This document shows, piece by piece, positions 15,200-23,851 of a stretch of 39,692 bases of DNA; position 1 is the first letter of the stretch; every line of letters begins with the position of its first letter. The position numbers and the translations under genes were made by a program. Source of the stretch: JBGYPP01 sp041838515 (lineage in GTDB: Bacteria; Bacillota; Clostridia; Lachnospirales; Lachnospiraceae); the NCBI GenBank assembly GCA_041838515.1, contig JBGYPP010000057.1, forward strand, positions 1 to 39,692, read 5' to 3'. The notes under the pieces are model-generated. The model did no database searches and was not told the origin of the DNA. It was given only the letters and a program-made list of their open reading frames with translations.

Positions 15200-16411
15200 A
15201 TGGGGGAAATACAGTCTTTTAGAAAATGGACATCCGGGGATAGGGGGGGCAGAAGCCGGGAGAGAGTGGCAGGCGCCCCCCCTGGCTATGGGCGTAAAAG
15301 CTGGGGCGGCTGGATCCGGACAGGGGTGGTGCTGGGCATACTGATGGTGCTGGGCCTCTTGGTGTACACCGGTTTCCAAGGGCGGGTCTATGAGGATTAT
15401 GAGGTGCTGGAGAGCCATACCCTGCCTGTGGTAGAGAAGAGCCGCAAGATGCCCCTGGGAGAGTCTTTGTTGGTCTATAGCCCGGACGGCGCTTTTTGCG
15501 CTGACCGCCGTGGGCAGGTGCTGTGGAACCAGACATATGAAATGCAGGACATATTGCTTGCCACGGAGGGGGATGTGGCTGCTCTGGGCGCCTATAATGG
15601 ACGGGAAATCTATGTGGCCTCGTCTGCAAAGATTCTGGTTAAAATAGACACCAGTCTGCCCATACGCTCCCTGGCCGTATCCCGATCGGGCCGGGTGGCC
15701 GTGGCGCTGGAGGACGGGCGCATGAGCCGTATCCATGTCTATGATGAGCAGGGGCATTTGCTGGTGGAGGGCACGGCTACCATGACAGAGAGCGGTTATC
15801 CCCTGGCCATGGCCTTTTCGCCCGGGGGGAGTCTGCTGGCCATCAGCTATCTGTACCTGGATGCCGGAGTGCAAAAATCCACCGTGGCCTTTTTTCAATT
15901 GGGCGAGGTGGGGGAGAATTACAGCGATTACCTGGTCAGTTCCTATGCCTATGACAATGCGCTGATACCCACGCTGTTTTTTTTGGATGAGGAGCATGTG
16001 GTGGCCGTGGGGGATGGGCAGGCCCTCTTTTTTCAAGGGGCGCAGAAACCTACACTGGAGGCGGCCCATCTCTACAGCGGCAAATTGCAGGCGGTCTACT
16101 GGGGTTCCTCCTATGTGGCCCTGCAATTTCCCTCGGATACCGGTGAGCAGCGTTTCCGGCTGGAGGTTTATGGCAAGGGCGGAAGGGCGCTGGAATCCTA
16201 TTACTACGATGAAGAATATGACAATATACAATTTTTTCAGAATACTTTTGTCGCCTATAACAGTCAGCAGGCCTGGATACAGAAGATAGGGGGCGTGGGC
16301 AAGTATAGAGGCAATTGGAAACAGCCGGTACAATGCCTGCTGCCCTCGCCGGGAGCCTACCGCTACACGCTGGTGGGCGAGGGTTTGTTGGAGCTGGCGC
16401 AATTTCGTTGA
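15200..16411 (+). CDS. Membrane-anchored DUF5711-like protein of unknown function
   Basis: 403 residues. The N-terminal 35 residues are basic and Gly/Arg-rich, followed by one membrane helix (VVLGILMVLGLLVYTGF, about residues 36-52). The remaining 350 residues should lie outside the cell. They show the repeating beta-strand pattern of a propeller (VYSPDGAFCADRRGQVLW, LAVSRSGRVAVALEDGRMS, MAFSPGGSLLAISYLYLDAG), which fits the DUF5711 family of Clostridia. No catalytic residues are recognisable. I chose the ATG at 15200, fifteen bases after the galM stop; the open frame to 15161 would overlap galM. The ribosome site (GGTAAGG) is weak. The CvpA-like gene follows nine bases later, so they are probably cotranscribed. 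Confidence 0.8.
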   Translation: MGEIQSFRKWTSGDRGGRSRERVAGAPPGYGRKSWGGWIRTGVVLGILMVLGLLVYTGFQGRVYEDYEVLESHTLPVVEKSRKMPLGESLLVYSPDGAFCADRRGQVLWNQTYEMQDILLATEGDVAALGAYNGREIYVASSAKILVKIDTSLPIRSLAVSRSGRVAVALEDGRMSRIHVYDEQGHLLVEGTATMTESGYPLAMAFSPGGSLLAISYLYLDAGVQKSTVAFFQLGEVGENYSDYLVSSYAYDNALIPTLFFLDEEHVVAVGDGQALFFQGAQKPTLEAAHLYSGKLQAVYWGSSYVALQFPSDTGEQRFRLEVYGKGGRALESYYYDEEYDNIQFFQNTFVAYNSQQAWIQKIGGVGKYRGNWKQPVQCLLPSPGAYRYTLVGEGLLELAQFR

Positions 16412-16420
16412 GGGAAACAG

Positions 16421-16909
16421 ATGGAGAATGTGGATTGGGGCAGCGTGGTGGCTGCATTGTTTTTTCTGGGCAGCGGGATACACGGCTGGCGGCAGGGCGT
16501 GGTCAAGGCTTTTTTGCTGAGCATCACCTTTGTAGGCATAGCCCTGGCCGGAGCTTTTATGGGTAAGGCTATAACGGGTTGGATGATCAGGGATTGGCAG
16601 GACATGGCCGCCGGAGTTCTATTGCTGGCGGCCTTGATGACGGCCAGGCATTTGCTGGGATGGCTGCTCTTTCCCTTGCAGGCATTGGCGGAGCTGCCTC
16701 TAATCTCCCTGGTCAGCAGGCTGGCCGGGGCTGCGCTGGGTCTGGTTCATGGCATATTGTATCTCTGGTTTTTGTTCTTTTGGCTGCCCCTGCTGCCTCT
16801 GGGGGTCTGGGGGGAGCGTCTGGCCGGCTGGATAGGTGAGAGTACTTTGCTGAGCATCATATACCGCTTTAATTTGCTGCGCCTGCTGGCGGAGCGCATG
16901 CATATGTAG
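16421..16909 (+). CDS. CvpA family membrane protein
   Basis: 162 residues with four predicted membrane helices (about residues 4-20, 25-45, 62-85 and 105-130). The first half has the CvpA/colicin-V-production layout: a short N-terminus, SGIHGWRQGVVKAFLLSI, then a Gly/Ala-rich second helix. The founding member is needed for colicin V production in E. coli. In Firmicutes (YshB-like) the function is not settled and may concern the cell envelope. GAGGGA precedes the ATG. uvrB starts ten bases after its stop. Confidence 0.75.
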   Translation: MENVDWGSVVAALFFLGSGIHGWRQGVVKAFLLSITFVGIALAGAFMGKAITGWMIRDWQDMAAGVLLLAALMTARHLLGWLLFPLQALAELPLISLVSRLAGAALGLVHGILYLWFLFFWLPLLPLGVWGERLAGWIGESTLLSIIYRFNLLRLLAERMHM

Positions 16910-16919
16910 GAGGGCGAAT

Positions 16920-18896
16920 ATGGATTTTCAATTGAAATCGGCCTATGCGCCCATGGGCGACCAGCCGGAGGCCATAAGAGCGCTGGTGGAGGGGTTTCAG
17001 GCGGGCAACCAGTTCCAGACCCTGCTGGGCGTGACCGGTTCCGGCAAGACCTTTACCATGGCCAATGTCATTGCCGCCCTCAACAAGCCTACGCTGGTTA
17101 TAGCGCACAATAAGACTCTCGCAGGGCAATTATATGGGGAATTTAAGGAATTTTTTCCCGATAATGCCGTGGAGTACTTTGTGTCCTACTACGATTATTA
17201 CCAGCCGGAGGCCTATGTGCCCAGCTCAGATACCTATATAGCAAAGGATTCGGCCGTCAATGATGAGATAGACAAGCTGCGGCTGTCGGCCACGGCCTCT
17301 CTGACAGAACGCAGGGATGTGGTGGTGGTGGCCTCCGTATCCTGTATATACGGCCTGGGCAGCCCGGAGGATTATCAGGAACTGGTGGTCAATCTGCGTC
17401 CGGGCATGGAAAAGGATAGGGACCAGGTGCTGAGGGAGCTGGTGGCCATTCAATATAGCCGCAATGATATGGATTTGCAGAGGGGCTGCTTCCGCGTCCG
17501 GGGAGATGTGGTGGAAATCTGTCCGGCCCAGGGCGGTGAGCATTGGATACGGGTGGAATTTTTTGGGGATGAGATAGACCGCATATCTCAGATAGATCCC
17601 CTCAGCGGACAGATCCGGGGGATATTGGAGCATATATCCATATTCCCGGCCTCCCACTATGTAGTGGCGCCGGAGAAAATACAGGCCGCCTGCCTGGCCA
17701 TAGAGGAGGAGCTGGCGGCCCAGGTGGCCTATTTTCGCAGCCAGGACAAGCTGCTGGAGGCCCAGAGGATACAGGAGAGGACCAATTTTGATGTGGAGAT
17801 GCTGCGGGAGACGGGATTTTGCTCTGGCATAGAGAATTATTCCCGCCATCTCTCCGGACAGCAGCCCGGGGAGCCTCCTATGACTCTGATGGATTTCTTC
17901 CGCCAGGGATATCTGATTATTGTGGACGAATCCCATATGACCATACCGCAGATACGGGGCATGTTTGCCGGCGACAGGTCCAGGAAGAATACTCTGGTGG
18001 AATACGGTTTCCGCCTGCCCAGCGCCCTGGACAACAGGCCCTTGAACTTTGGGGAGTTTGAGGACCATATAGACCAACTGCTCTTTGTGTCGGCCACGCC
18101 CGGCCCCTATGAGAGGGAGAGGGAGCTGTTGCGCGCAGAGCAGATCATACGCCCCACAGGCCTCCTGGATCCGGTGGTGGAGCTGCGGCCTGTGGAGGGG
18201 CAGATAGACGATTTGCTGGGGGAGATACGCTCTGTGGTATCCCAGGGCAATAAGGTATTGGTGACCACGCTGACCAAGCGCATGGCCGAGGATCTGACGG
18301 ATTACCTCAAGGAGGTGGGCGTGCGCGTACAGTATCTGCACTCGGATGTGGACACGCTGGAGAGGGGCAAGATTATCCGGGATATGCGGCTGGATCTCTT
18401 TGACGTGCTGGTGGGCATCAATCTGCTGAGGGAGGGACTGGACATACCGGAGATAGCGCTGGTGGCCATACTGGATGCGGACAAGGAGGGATTTTTGCGC
18501 TCGGAAACCTCCCTGGTCCAAACCATAGGCCGGGCGGCCCGCAATGCCCAGGGCAGGGTGCTGATGTATGCCGACAAGGTGACGGATTCCATGGCGGCAG
18601 CCATGGGGGAAACCGCCAGGCGGCGTCAGCTGCAGATGGAGTACAATGCGCAGCATGGGATTACGCCCACATCCATCAAAAAGGCCGTGCGGGATCTCAT
18701 CAGCATTACCAAGGCCATAGCCAAGGAGGAGCAGCGCTGGGAGAAGGATCCGGAGTCCATGAATCCCAAAGAGCTCAAGGCGCTGGAGGCCAAGGTAGAG
18801 TCCCAGATGCGCAAGGCTGCGGCGGAGCTGGATTTTGAGAATGCGGCCATGCTCAGGGATAAGATGCTGGAGATACGCAGGATGCTGGCGCAGTAG
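16920..18896 (+). CDS. uvrB: Excinuclease ABC subunit UvrB
   Basis: 658 residues, typical length. UvrB verifies damage delivered by UvrA and then recruits UvrC in nucleotide excision repair. Walker A is GVTGSGKTF (Lys43). The damage-probing beta hairpin carries YYDYYQPEAYVPSSDTYI. Walker B-like DESH is in IIVDESHMTIPQ. Helicase motifs V and VI appear as INLLREGLDIPE and QTIGRAARN. The C-terminal UVR domain, which contacts UvrC, covers about the last 40 residues. AGGAGG lies seven bases before the ATG. It belongs with the uvrA gene 117 bases downstream. No LexA-like box was noticed ahead of it, and it lacks an obvious promoter, suggesting read-through from upstream. Confidence 0.98.
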   Translation: MDFQLKSAYAPMGDQPEAIRALVEGFQAGNQFQTLLGVTGSGKTFTMANVIAALNKPTLVIAHNKTLAGQLYGEFKEFFPDNAVEYFVSYYDYYQPEAYVPSSDTYIAKDSAVNDEIDKLRLSATASLTERRDVVVVASVSCIYGLGSPEDYQELVVNLRPGMEKDRDQVLRELVAIQYSRNDMDLQRGCFRVRGDVVEICPAQGGEHWIRVEFFGDEIDRISQIDPLSGQIRGILEHISIFPASHYVVAPEKIQAACLAIEEELAAQVAYFRSQDKLLEAQRIQERTNFDVEMLRETGFCSGIENYSRHLSGQQPGEPPMTLMDFFRQGYLIIVDESHMTIPQIRGMFAGDRSRKNTLVEYGFRLPSALDNRPLNFGEFEDHIDQLLFVSATPGPYERERELLRAEQIIRPTGLLDPVVELRPVEGQIDDLLGEIRSVVSQGNKVLVTTLTKRMAEDLTDYLKEVGVRVQYLHSDVDTLERGKIIRDMRLDLFDVLVGINLLREGLDIPEIALVAILDADKEGFLRSETSLVQTIGRAARNAQGRVLMYADKVTDSMAAAMGETARRRQLQMEYNAQHGITPTSIKKAVRDLISITKAIAKEEQRWEKDPESMNPKELKALEAKVESQMRKAAAELDFENAAMLRDKMLEIRRMLAQ

Positions 18897-19013
18897 GGTC
18901 CGGGCAGGGGGAAAAATCTGACAGGTATGGCTTGAATGGGTGTGGAGGCAGCAGATCCGGAGGGGTTTGAAAGTGGGAGCGGGCGCATGTATTGCGGTCC
19001 GGAAAGGAAGTGC

Positions 19014-21869
19014 ATGGAAGAAGCGAAGAAGATGCGGCCCCGGGAGTATATTAAGGTGCGGGGCGCCAGTGAGCACAATCTGAAAAATATCGATGTGGAC
19101 ATACCCCGGGGGGAGCTGGTGGTTCTGACGGGCATGTCCGGATCCGGCAAATCCTCTTTGGCCTTTGACACCATCTATGCCGAGGGGCAGAGACGGTATA
19201 TGGAATCTCTTTCCTCCTATGCCAGACAGTTCCTGGGGCAGATGGAGAAGCCCAATGTGGAGAGTATAGAGGGACTCTCTCCGGCCATATCCATAGATCA
19301 GAAGTCCACCAACAGAAACCCCCGTTCCACGGTGGGCACGGTTACGGAGATCTATGATTATTTCCGTCTGCTCTACGCGCGCATAGGAACGCCCCATTGT
19401 CCCCGGTGCGGTCTGCCCATCAGCAAGCAGACCGTGGATCAGATGGTGGACCGCATTATGGAGCTGCCCCAGGGCAGCCGCCTGAGTCTGCTGGCGCCTG
19501 TGGTCCGGGGACGCAAGGGCAGCCATGCCAAAGTGTTGGAGCAGGCCAGGAAGTCGGGGTATGTGCGGGTTAGAATAGACGGAAATTTATATGAATTGTC
19601 TGAAGAAATATCCCTGGACAAAAATCAAAAGCACAGCATAGACATTTTGGTGGACAGGCTGGTAGTCAAGGAGGGCCTGGGCCGCCGTCTGGCGGATTCT
19701 ATAGAAACGGCGCTGGCATTGGCGGACGGTGTTCTGCTGGTGGATGTCCAGGGCGGGGAGGCTATGACCTTTAGCCAGAGCTTCTCCTGTCCGGATTGCC
19801 AGATCAGCATAGGGGAGATAGAGCCCAGGAGCTTTTCTTTTAACAATCCCTTTGGCGCCTGTCCGGACTGCGCCGGCCTGGGATACCGCATGGAATTTGC
19901 TCCAGAGCTGATGATACCGGACGAGGGGCTGAGCCTGCGGCAGGGAGCCATACAGGTCATGGGCTGGCAATCCAGCGGGGAGCAGGGCAGTTTCACCAAT
20001 GCGCTGTTGGAGGCGCTGGCCAAGGCCTATGATTTCTCCCTGGATACGCCCTTTGGCCAATATCCGGAGAGCATACGCTCCCTGCTGCTCCACGGCAGCC
20101 AGGGGCGGCAGGTGGATGTGCATTACTCCGGCAGCCGGGGCAAGGGGGTATATCCCACGGCCTTTGAGGGCTTAATCAAAAATGTGGAGAGGCGTTACAA
20201 GGAAACCTTTTCCGAAACTATGAAGCAGGAGTACGAGAGCTTTATGCGGACTACGCCCTGCAAGGCCTGCGGGGGCATGCGGCTCAAGCCGGAATCCCTG
20301 GCGGTGACCCTCTTCGGGCAGAATATATACCAGCTGACATCCCTGTCTATAGGCGCGCTGCAGGCCTTTATGGAGGCGGGGGAATTGACGGAAAGGCAGA
20401 GGCAGATAGGAGGCCCCATACTCAAAGAGATACAGGCCAGGGTGGGATTTCTGGTGGATGTGGGGCTGGACTACCTCTCCCTCTCCAGGGCCACGGCCAC
20501 CCTCTCCGGCGGCGAGGCCCAGCGCATACGCCTGGCCACCCAGATAGGCTCCGGCCTGGTGGGGGTTTGCTACATTCTTGACGAACCCAGCATAGGCCTG
20601 CATCAGAGGGACAACGACAAGCTGCTGGCCACCTTGCAAAATTTGAAAAATCTGGGGAATACACTGCTGGTGGTGGAGCATGACGAGGACACCATGTGGG
20701 CGGCGGACTGTATAGTAGACATAGGCCCTGGAGCGGGCAGCCACGGCGGCCAAGTGGTGGCCGTGGGTACGGCCAGGGAGATTATGGAGGTAGAGGAGTC
20801 AGTCACTGGCCAGTACCTCTCCAAGCGGCGGCGCATTCCTGTGCCGGAGCAGCGGCGGCAGCCCCAGGCTTTTTTGCGCATAGAGGGCGCCAGGGAGAAC
20901 AATCTGCAGAATATCAGCGTGGATGTTCCCTTGGGTGTGATGACCTGCGTCACCGGCGTGTCCGGATCCGGCAAAAGCTCCCTGGTCAACGGCATACTGT
21001 ACAAGGCGCTGGCCAGGGGCCTAAATCACGCCAAGTGCCAGCCGGGCCTGCACAGCCGCATCCTGGGCATGGAGGCGCTGGACAAGGTCATAGATATAGA
21101 CCAGAGTCCCATAGGCCGCACGCCCCGCTCCAATCCGGCCACATATACAGGTGTTTTTGATCCTATAAGGGATCTCTTTGCCGCCACGGCGGAGGCCAGA
21201 GCCAAGGGCTATGGAAAGGGGCGTTTCAGTTTTAATGTGAAAGGCGGGCGCTGCGAGGCCTGCAGCGGCGACGGTATCATCAAGATAGAGATGCACTTTT
21301 TACCGGATGTGTATGTGCCCTGCCAGGTCTGCGGAGGCAGGCGCTACAACAGGGAAACTCTGGAAGTACGTTATAAGGGCAAAAATATATACGATATTTT
21401 AGAGATGACCGTGGAGGAGGCGCTGGACTTCTTCGCCCACCTGCCGGCTATCCAGAGGAAGATACAGACCCTCTATGATGTGGGCCTGGGATATGTCAAG
21501 CTGGGCCAGCCCTCCACTACCCTCTCCGGCGGCGAGGCCCAGAGGATCAAGCTGGCGGCGGAGCTGTCCAGGCGCAGCACCGGCCGCACCATCTATATAC
21601 TGGACGAGCCCACCACCGGCCTGCACTTCGCCGATGTGCACAAGCTGGTGGAGATACTGCAGAGGCTGGCTCAGGGCGGCAATACGGTGGTGGTCATAGA
21701 GCACAATTTGGATGTGATCAAGACGGCGGATTATATCTTGGATATGGGTCCGGAGGGTGGCGACGGAGGCGGTCGGCTGGTGGCGCGCGGTACCCCGGAG
21801 CAGGTGGCCCTGGAGGAAAAATCCCACACAGGCCGGTATATTGCCAGGATGCTGGAGGCGGAAAAATAG
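19014..21869 (+). CDS. uvrA: Excinuclease ABC subunit UvrA
   Basis: 951 residues, typical length. This damage-recognition ATPase loads UvrB. Two ABC modules are present: Walker A GMSGSGKSS (Lys46) and GVSGSGKSS (Lys654), each with LSGGEAQRI signatures and DEPS or DEPT Walker B motifs. Zinc cysteines are visible in three places: CPRCG, CPDC…CPDC in the insertion region, and CEAC…CQVC in the C-terminal zinc finger. I chose the ATG at 19014, with AAGGAAG upstream, because it gives the usual N-terminus (REYIKVRGASEHNLKNI). The open frame back to 18936 adds a Gly/Ser-rich stretch unlike the family. The 117 bases after uvrB contain no other gene or strong promoter. Confidence 0.97.
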   Translation: MEEAKKMRPREYIKVRGASEHNLKNIDVDIPRGELVVLTGMSGSGKSSLAFDTIYAEGQRRYMESLSSYARQFLGQMEKPNVESIEGLSPAISIDQKSTNRNPRSTVGTVTEIYDYFRLLYARIGTPHCPRCGLPISKQTVDQMVDRIMELPQGSRLSLLAPVVRGRKGSHAKVLEQARKSGYVRVRIDGNLYELSEEISLDKNQKHSIDILVDRLVVKEGLGRRLADSIETALALADGVLLVDVQGGEAMTFSQSFSCPDCQISIGEIEPRSFSFNNPFGACPDCAGLGYRMEFAPELMIPDEGLSLRQGAIQVMGWQSSGEQGSFTNALLEALAKAYDFSLDTPFGQYPESIRSLLLHGSQGRQVDVHYSGSRGKGVYPTAFEGLIKNVERRYKETFSETMKQEYESFMRTTPCKACGGMRLKPESLAVTLFGQNIYQLTSLSIGALQAFMEAGELTERQRQIGGPILKEIQARVGFLVDVGLDYLSLSRATATLSGGEAQRIRLATQIGSGLVGVCYILDEPSIGLHQRDNDKLLATLQNLKNLGNTLLVVEHDEDTMWAADCIVDIGPGAGSHGGQVVAVGTAREIMEVEESVTGQYLSKRRRIPVPEQRRQPQAFLRIEGARENNLQNISVDVPLGVMTCVTGVSGSGKSSLVNGILYKALARGLNHAKCQPGLHSRILGMEALDKVIDIDQSPIGRTPRSNPATYTGVFDPIRDLFAATAEARAKGYGKGRFSFNVKGGRCEACSGDGIIKIEMHFLPDVYVPCQVCGGRRYNRETLEVRYKGKNIYDILEMTVEEALDFFAHLPAIQRKIQTLYDVGLGYVKLGQPSTTLSGGEAQRIKLAAELSRRSTGRTIYILDEPTTGLHFADVHKLVEILQRLAQGGNTVVVIEHNLDVIKTADYILDMGPEGGDGGGRLVARGTPEQVALEEKSHTGRYIARMLEAEK

Positions 21870-21890
21870 ACGGAAATCCGATTATCCCCC

Positions 21891-21919
21891 TTGAAACAAA
21901 GGAGAGAATACTATATAAT
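21891..21919 (+). promoter_or_regulatory. Strong sigma-A-type promoter for the chemoreceptor gene
   Basis: TTGAAA (21891-21896) and a perfect TATAAT (21914-21919) are 17 bases apart. It lies 22 bases after the uvrA stop and reads into the chemoreceptor gene. The motif is housekeeping rather than the sigma-28 type that often drives motility genes. Confidence 0.8.
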
Positions 21920-21978
21920 TTTGATTTAGCAAAAAATTGCATTGTCGCCCGGGTTGGGGCGTATAGGAGGGGTTGGTA

Positions 21979-23664
21979 GTGAGTATACGCAAGATTGTAC
22001 GTATGATCATAGGCCTGAATGTGGCGGCCTTGGTGGTACTGGCCGTGCTGCTGCTGGGCATGATGAACGCCTTTGAAAAGGAGAGGGATGCCCGGGATGA
22101 CGAGTACGAATACTATGTTCTGGGTTCGGAGCTGCAGCAGGCCTCGGATTTTTTGACATCGTCGGCCAGGGCCTATGTGCAGTACGGGGCCAAGAATCAT
22201 TTTGATGCATACTGGAAAGAGGTAAATGAGACCAAGACCCGGGATAAGGCCGTAGCCCGCCTGCGGGAGATGGGTACGGATGCCGGCCTGCTGCAATTGC
22301 TGGAGAAGGCCCAGCAGGAGTCCAATGCTCTGGCCGAGGTGGAGAGCCAGGCCATGGATGCGGTGGCAAAGGGGAATTTTGAGGAGGCCCGCTCCCTGAT
22401 GTTCGGCCAGGCTTATGACAATGCCAAAGATGTCATTTCCTCCTATGTGGAGAAGTTCCAGGAGGAGGCCAATGCCCAGGCCCATGACAAGACTGTGGCC
22501 GCCATGGCTCAGGCCAACCTGATGCGCAACAGCATGATGGGCGTATTTGTATTGCAGGCCGTTGTGGTGCTGGGTTCCCTGATATTTATAGGCCGAAAGG
22601 TGGACCTGCTGCACACCATCAAGCAGCAGCTGGAGCAAAACGAGGGGGATCTGACTGCCAAGCTGACTTTCGATACGCCGGATGAGATAGGCGATATCTC
22701 CCGCAGCTTTAATATCTTTAATGAGAAGGTGCGGCAGATCGTGCAGGATACCCACGCCTCTTCTGAGGTGATTTTGGATATCTCCAAGAAGCTCAACCAC
22801 AATGCGGATCTCTCCTCCAGAGCGGCCGGCGAGATCTCCAAGGCCATAGAGGATATAGCCAACGGCGCCACGGATCAGGCCAAGGATACCGAGGCCGGCG
22901 TCAACGATATGGAGGAGCTGGGCCGTATCATAGGCCAGCAATCCGACAAAATCAGTGTATTGCAGTCCAAGTCCGAGCTGGTCAATGTCTTGATCAAGGA
23001 GGGCTTCGAGAACATAGGCGTGCTGGATAAGAAATCTGAGGAGAATTTGCAGATTTCCAGCAGGGTGCGGGATTTGATGGCGCAGACCAGCGCCAGCACC
23101 GAGAAGATAGAGGCGGCCAGCCAGATGATCAAGTCCATAGCGGACCAGACCAATATGCTGGCTCTCAATGCGGCTATAGAGGCGGCCAGGGCCGGAGAGT
23201 CCGGCAGGGGATTTGCCGTGGTGGCCGAGGAGATACGCAAGCTGGCCGAGGATTCCAATATCTTTGCCAATGAGATTTCCGATGTTATCATAGAGCTGAT
23301 TGAGAAGGTGAAAAAGGCTCTGGAGTCCATACGCAATACCGAGGAGATAGCCAACTCCCAGAGGGAGCAGACTGTTGCCACCCGGGGCAAGTTCTCCGGC
23401 ATATCCGAGGCCATATCCGAGATGCAGTCCATGATAGACATACTCAATCACGAGGGCAATGTGCTCAACAAGAAAGAGGAGAATATCATAGGCATTATGG
23501 AGAACCTCTCCGCCATATCCGAGGAGAACGCAGCCAGCACAGAGGAGGCCTCTGCCACCTTTGAGGAGCAGCTGCAGTCCATAGAGGAGATAGCCCAGAT
23601 CAGCTCCAATTTGGAGAAGGAGGCCAGAGGCGTAGTGGCCAACATCAACAAGTTCAAGTTTTAA
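21979..23664 (+). CDS. Methyl-accepting chemotaxis protein
   Basis: 561 residues. The first membrane helix (about residues 9-30) is followed by an external region of about 145 residues, helical and rich in Glu, Gln and Ala, of the four-helix-bundle sensor type. The second helix is near residues 175-197. A HAMP-like segment (EGDLTAKLTFDTPDEIGDISRSF) leads into the long signalling coiled coil, whose hairpin tip is AIEAARAGESGRGFAVVAEEIRKLA. No C-terminal CheR-binding pentapeptide is present. I chose GTG at 21979 because AGGAGG lies eight bases upstream; TTG at 21973 would abut the Shine-Dalgarno site. It has its own promoter and terminator, so it is a single-gene unit. The ligand is unknown. 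Confidence 0.95.
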   Translation: MSIRKIVRMIIGLNVAALVVLAVLLLGMMNAFEKERDARDDEYEYYVLGSELQQASDFLTSSARAYVQYGAKNHFDAYWKEVNETKTRDKAVARLREMGTDAGLLQLLEKAQQESNALAEVESQAMDAVAKGNFEEARSLMFGQAYDNAKDVISSYVEKFQEEANAQAHDKTVAAMAQANLMRNSMMGVFVLQAVVVLGSLIFIGRKVDLLHTIKQQLEQNEGDLTAKLTFDTPDEIGDISRSFNIFNEKVRQIVQDTHASSEVILDISKKLNHNADLSSRAAGEISKAIEDIANGATDQAKDTEAGVNDMEELGRIIGQQSDKISVLQSKSELVNVLIKEGFENIGVLDKKSEENLQISSRVRDLMAQTSASTEKIEAASQMIKSIADQTNMLALNAAIEAARAGESGRGFAVVAEEIRKLAEDSNIFANEISDVIIELIEKVKKALESIRNTEEIANSQREQTVATRGKFSGISEAISEMQSMIDILNHEGNVLNKKEENIIGIMENLSAISEENAASTEEASATFEEQLQSIEEIAQISSNLEKEARGVVANINKFKF

Positions 23665-23678
23665 TATCGCAGTCGCAG

Positions 23679-23711
23679 CAGGGGGCCGGGCAGGAGGCCC
23701 CCTGTTTTTTT
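23679..23711 (+). terminator. Intrinsic terminator of the chemoreceptor gene
   Basis: CAGGGGGCC (23679-23687) and GGCCCCCTG (23696-23704) form a perfect nine-base stem with an eight-base loop, followed at once by seven T residues (23705-23711). It lies 15 bases after the stop codon. Confidence 0.92.
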
Positions 23712-23757
23712 GAGCACAAATAAACGATATTTCCTCCACAATACGGATGGGGGGAAC

Positions 23758-23787
23758 TTGACAAGAGAGAGGTGGGGAGAGTACACT
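23758..23787 (+). promoter_or_regulatory. Candidate sigma-A promoter for mreB and the flagellar genes
   Basis: A perfect TTGACA (23758-23763) is followed 18 bases later by TACACT (23782-23787), four of six. It lies between the preceding terminator and the mreB start at 23852. Since no other promoter was seen before 26596, it may drive mreB, both flagellar hook/rod genes and the rod-binding gene. Confidence 0.55.
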
Positions 23788-23851
23788 ATTCATAATATGG
23801 ATAGGTGGGCTTATTGGCGAGGAGCTGGCCCGGGATAAAGGAGCAGCAGGT

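Noticed and set aside
18936..19013. N-terminal extension of UvrA
   Set aside because: The extra 26 residues are not family-like, while ATG at 19014 has a good ribosome site and gives the expected N-terminus.
17226..19526. Minus-strand open frame of 766 codons opposite uvrB and uvrA
   Set aside because: It lies wholly against genes with clear family motifs, has a His/Gln/Leu-rich low-meaning translation, lacks a ribosome site and matches no family I know. It is a shadow of codon bias.
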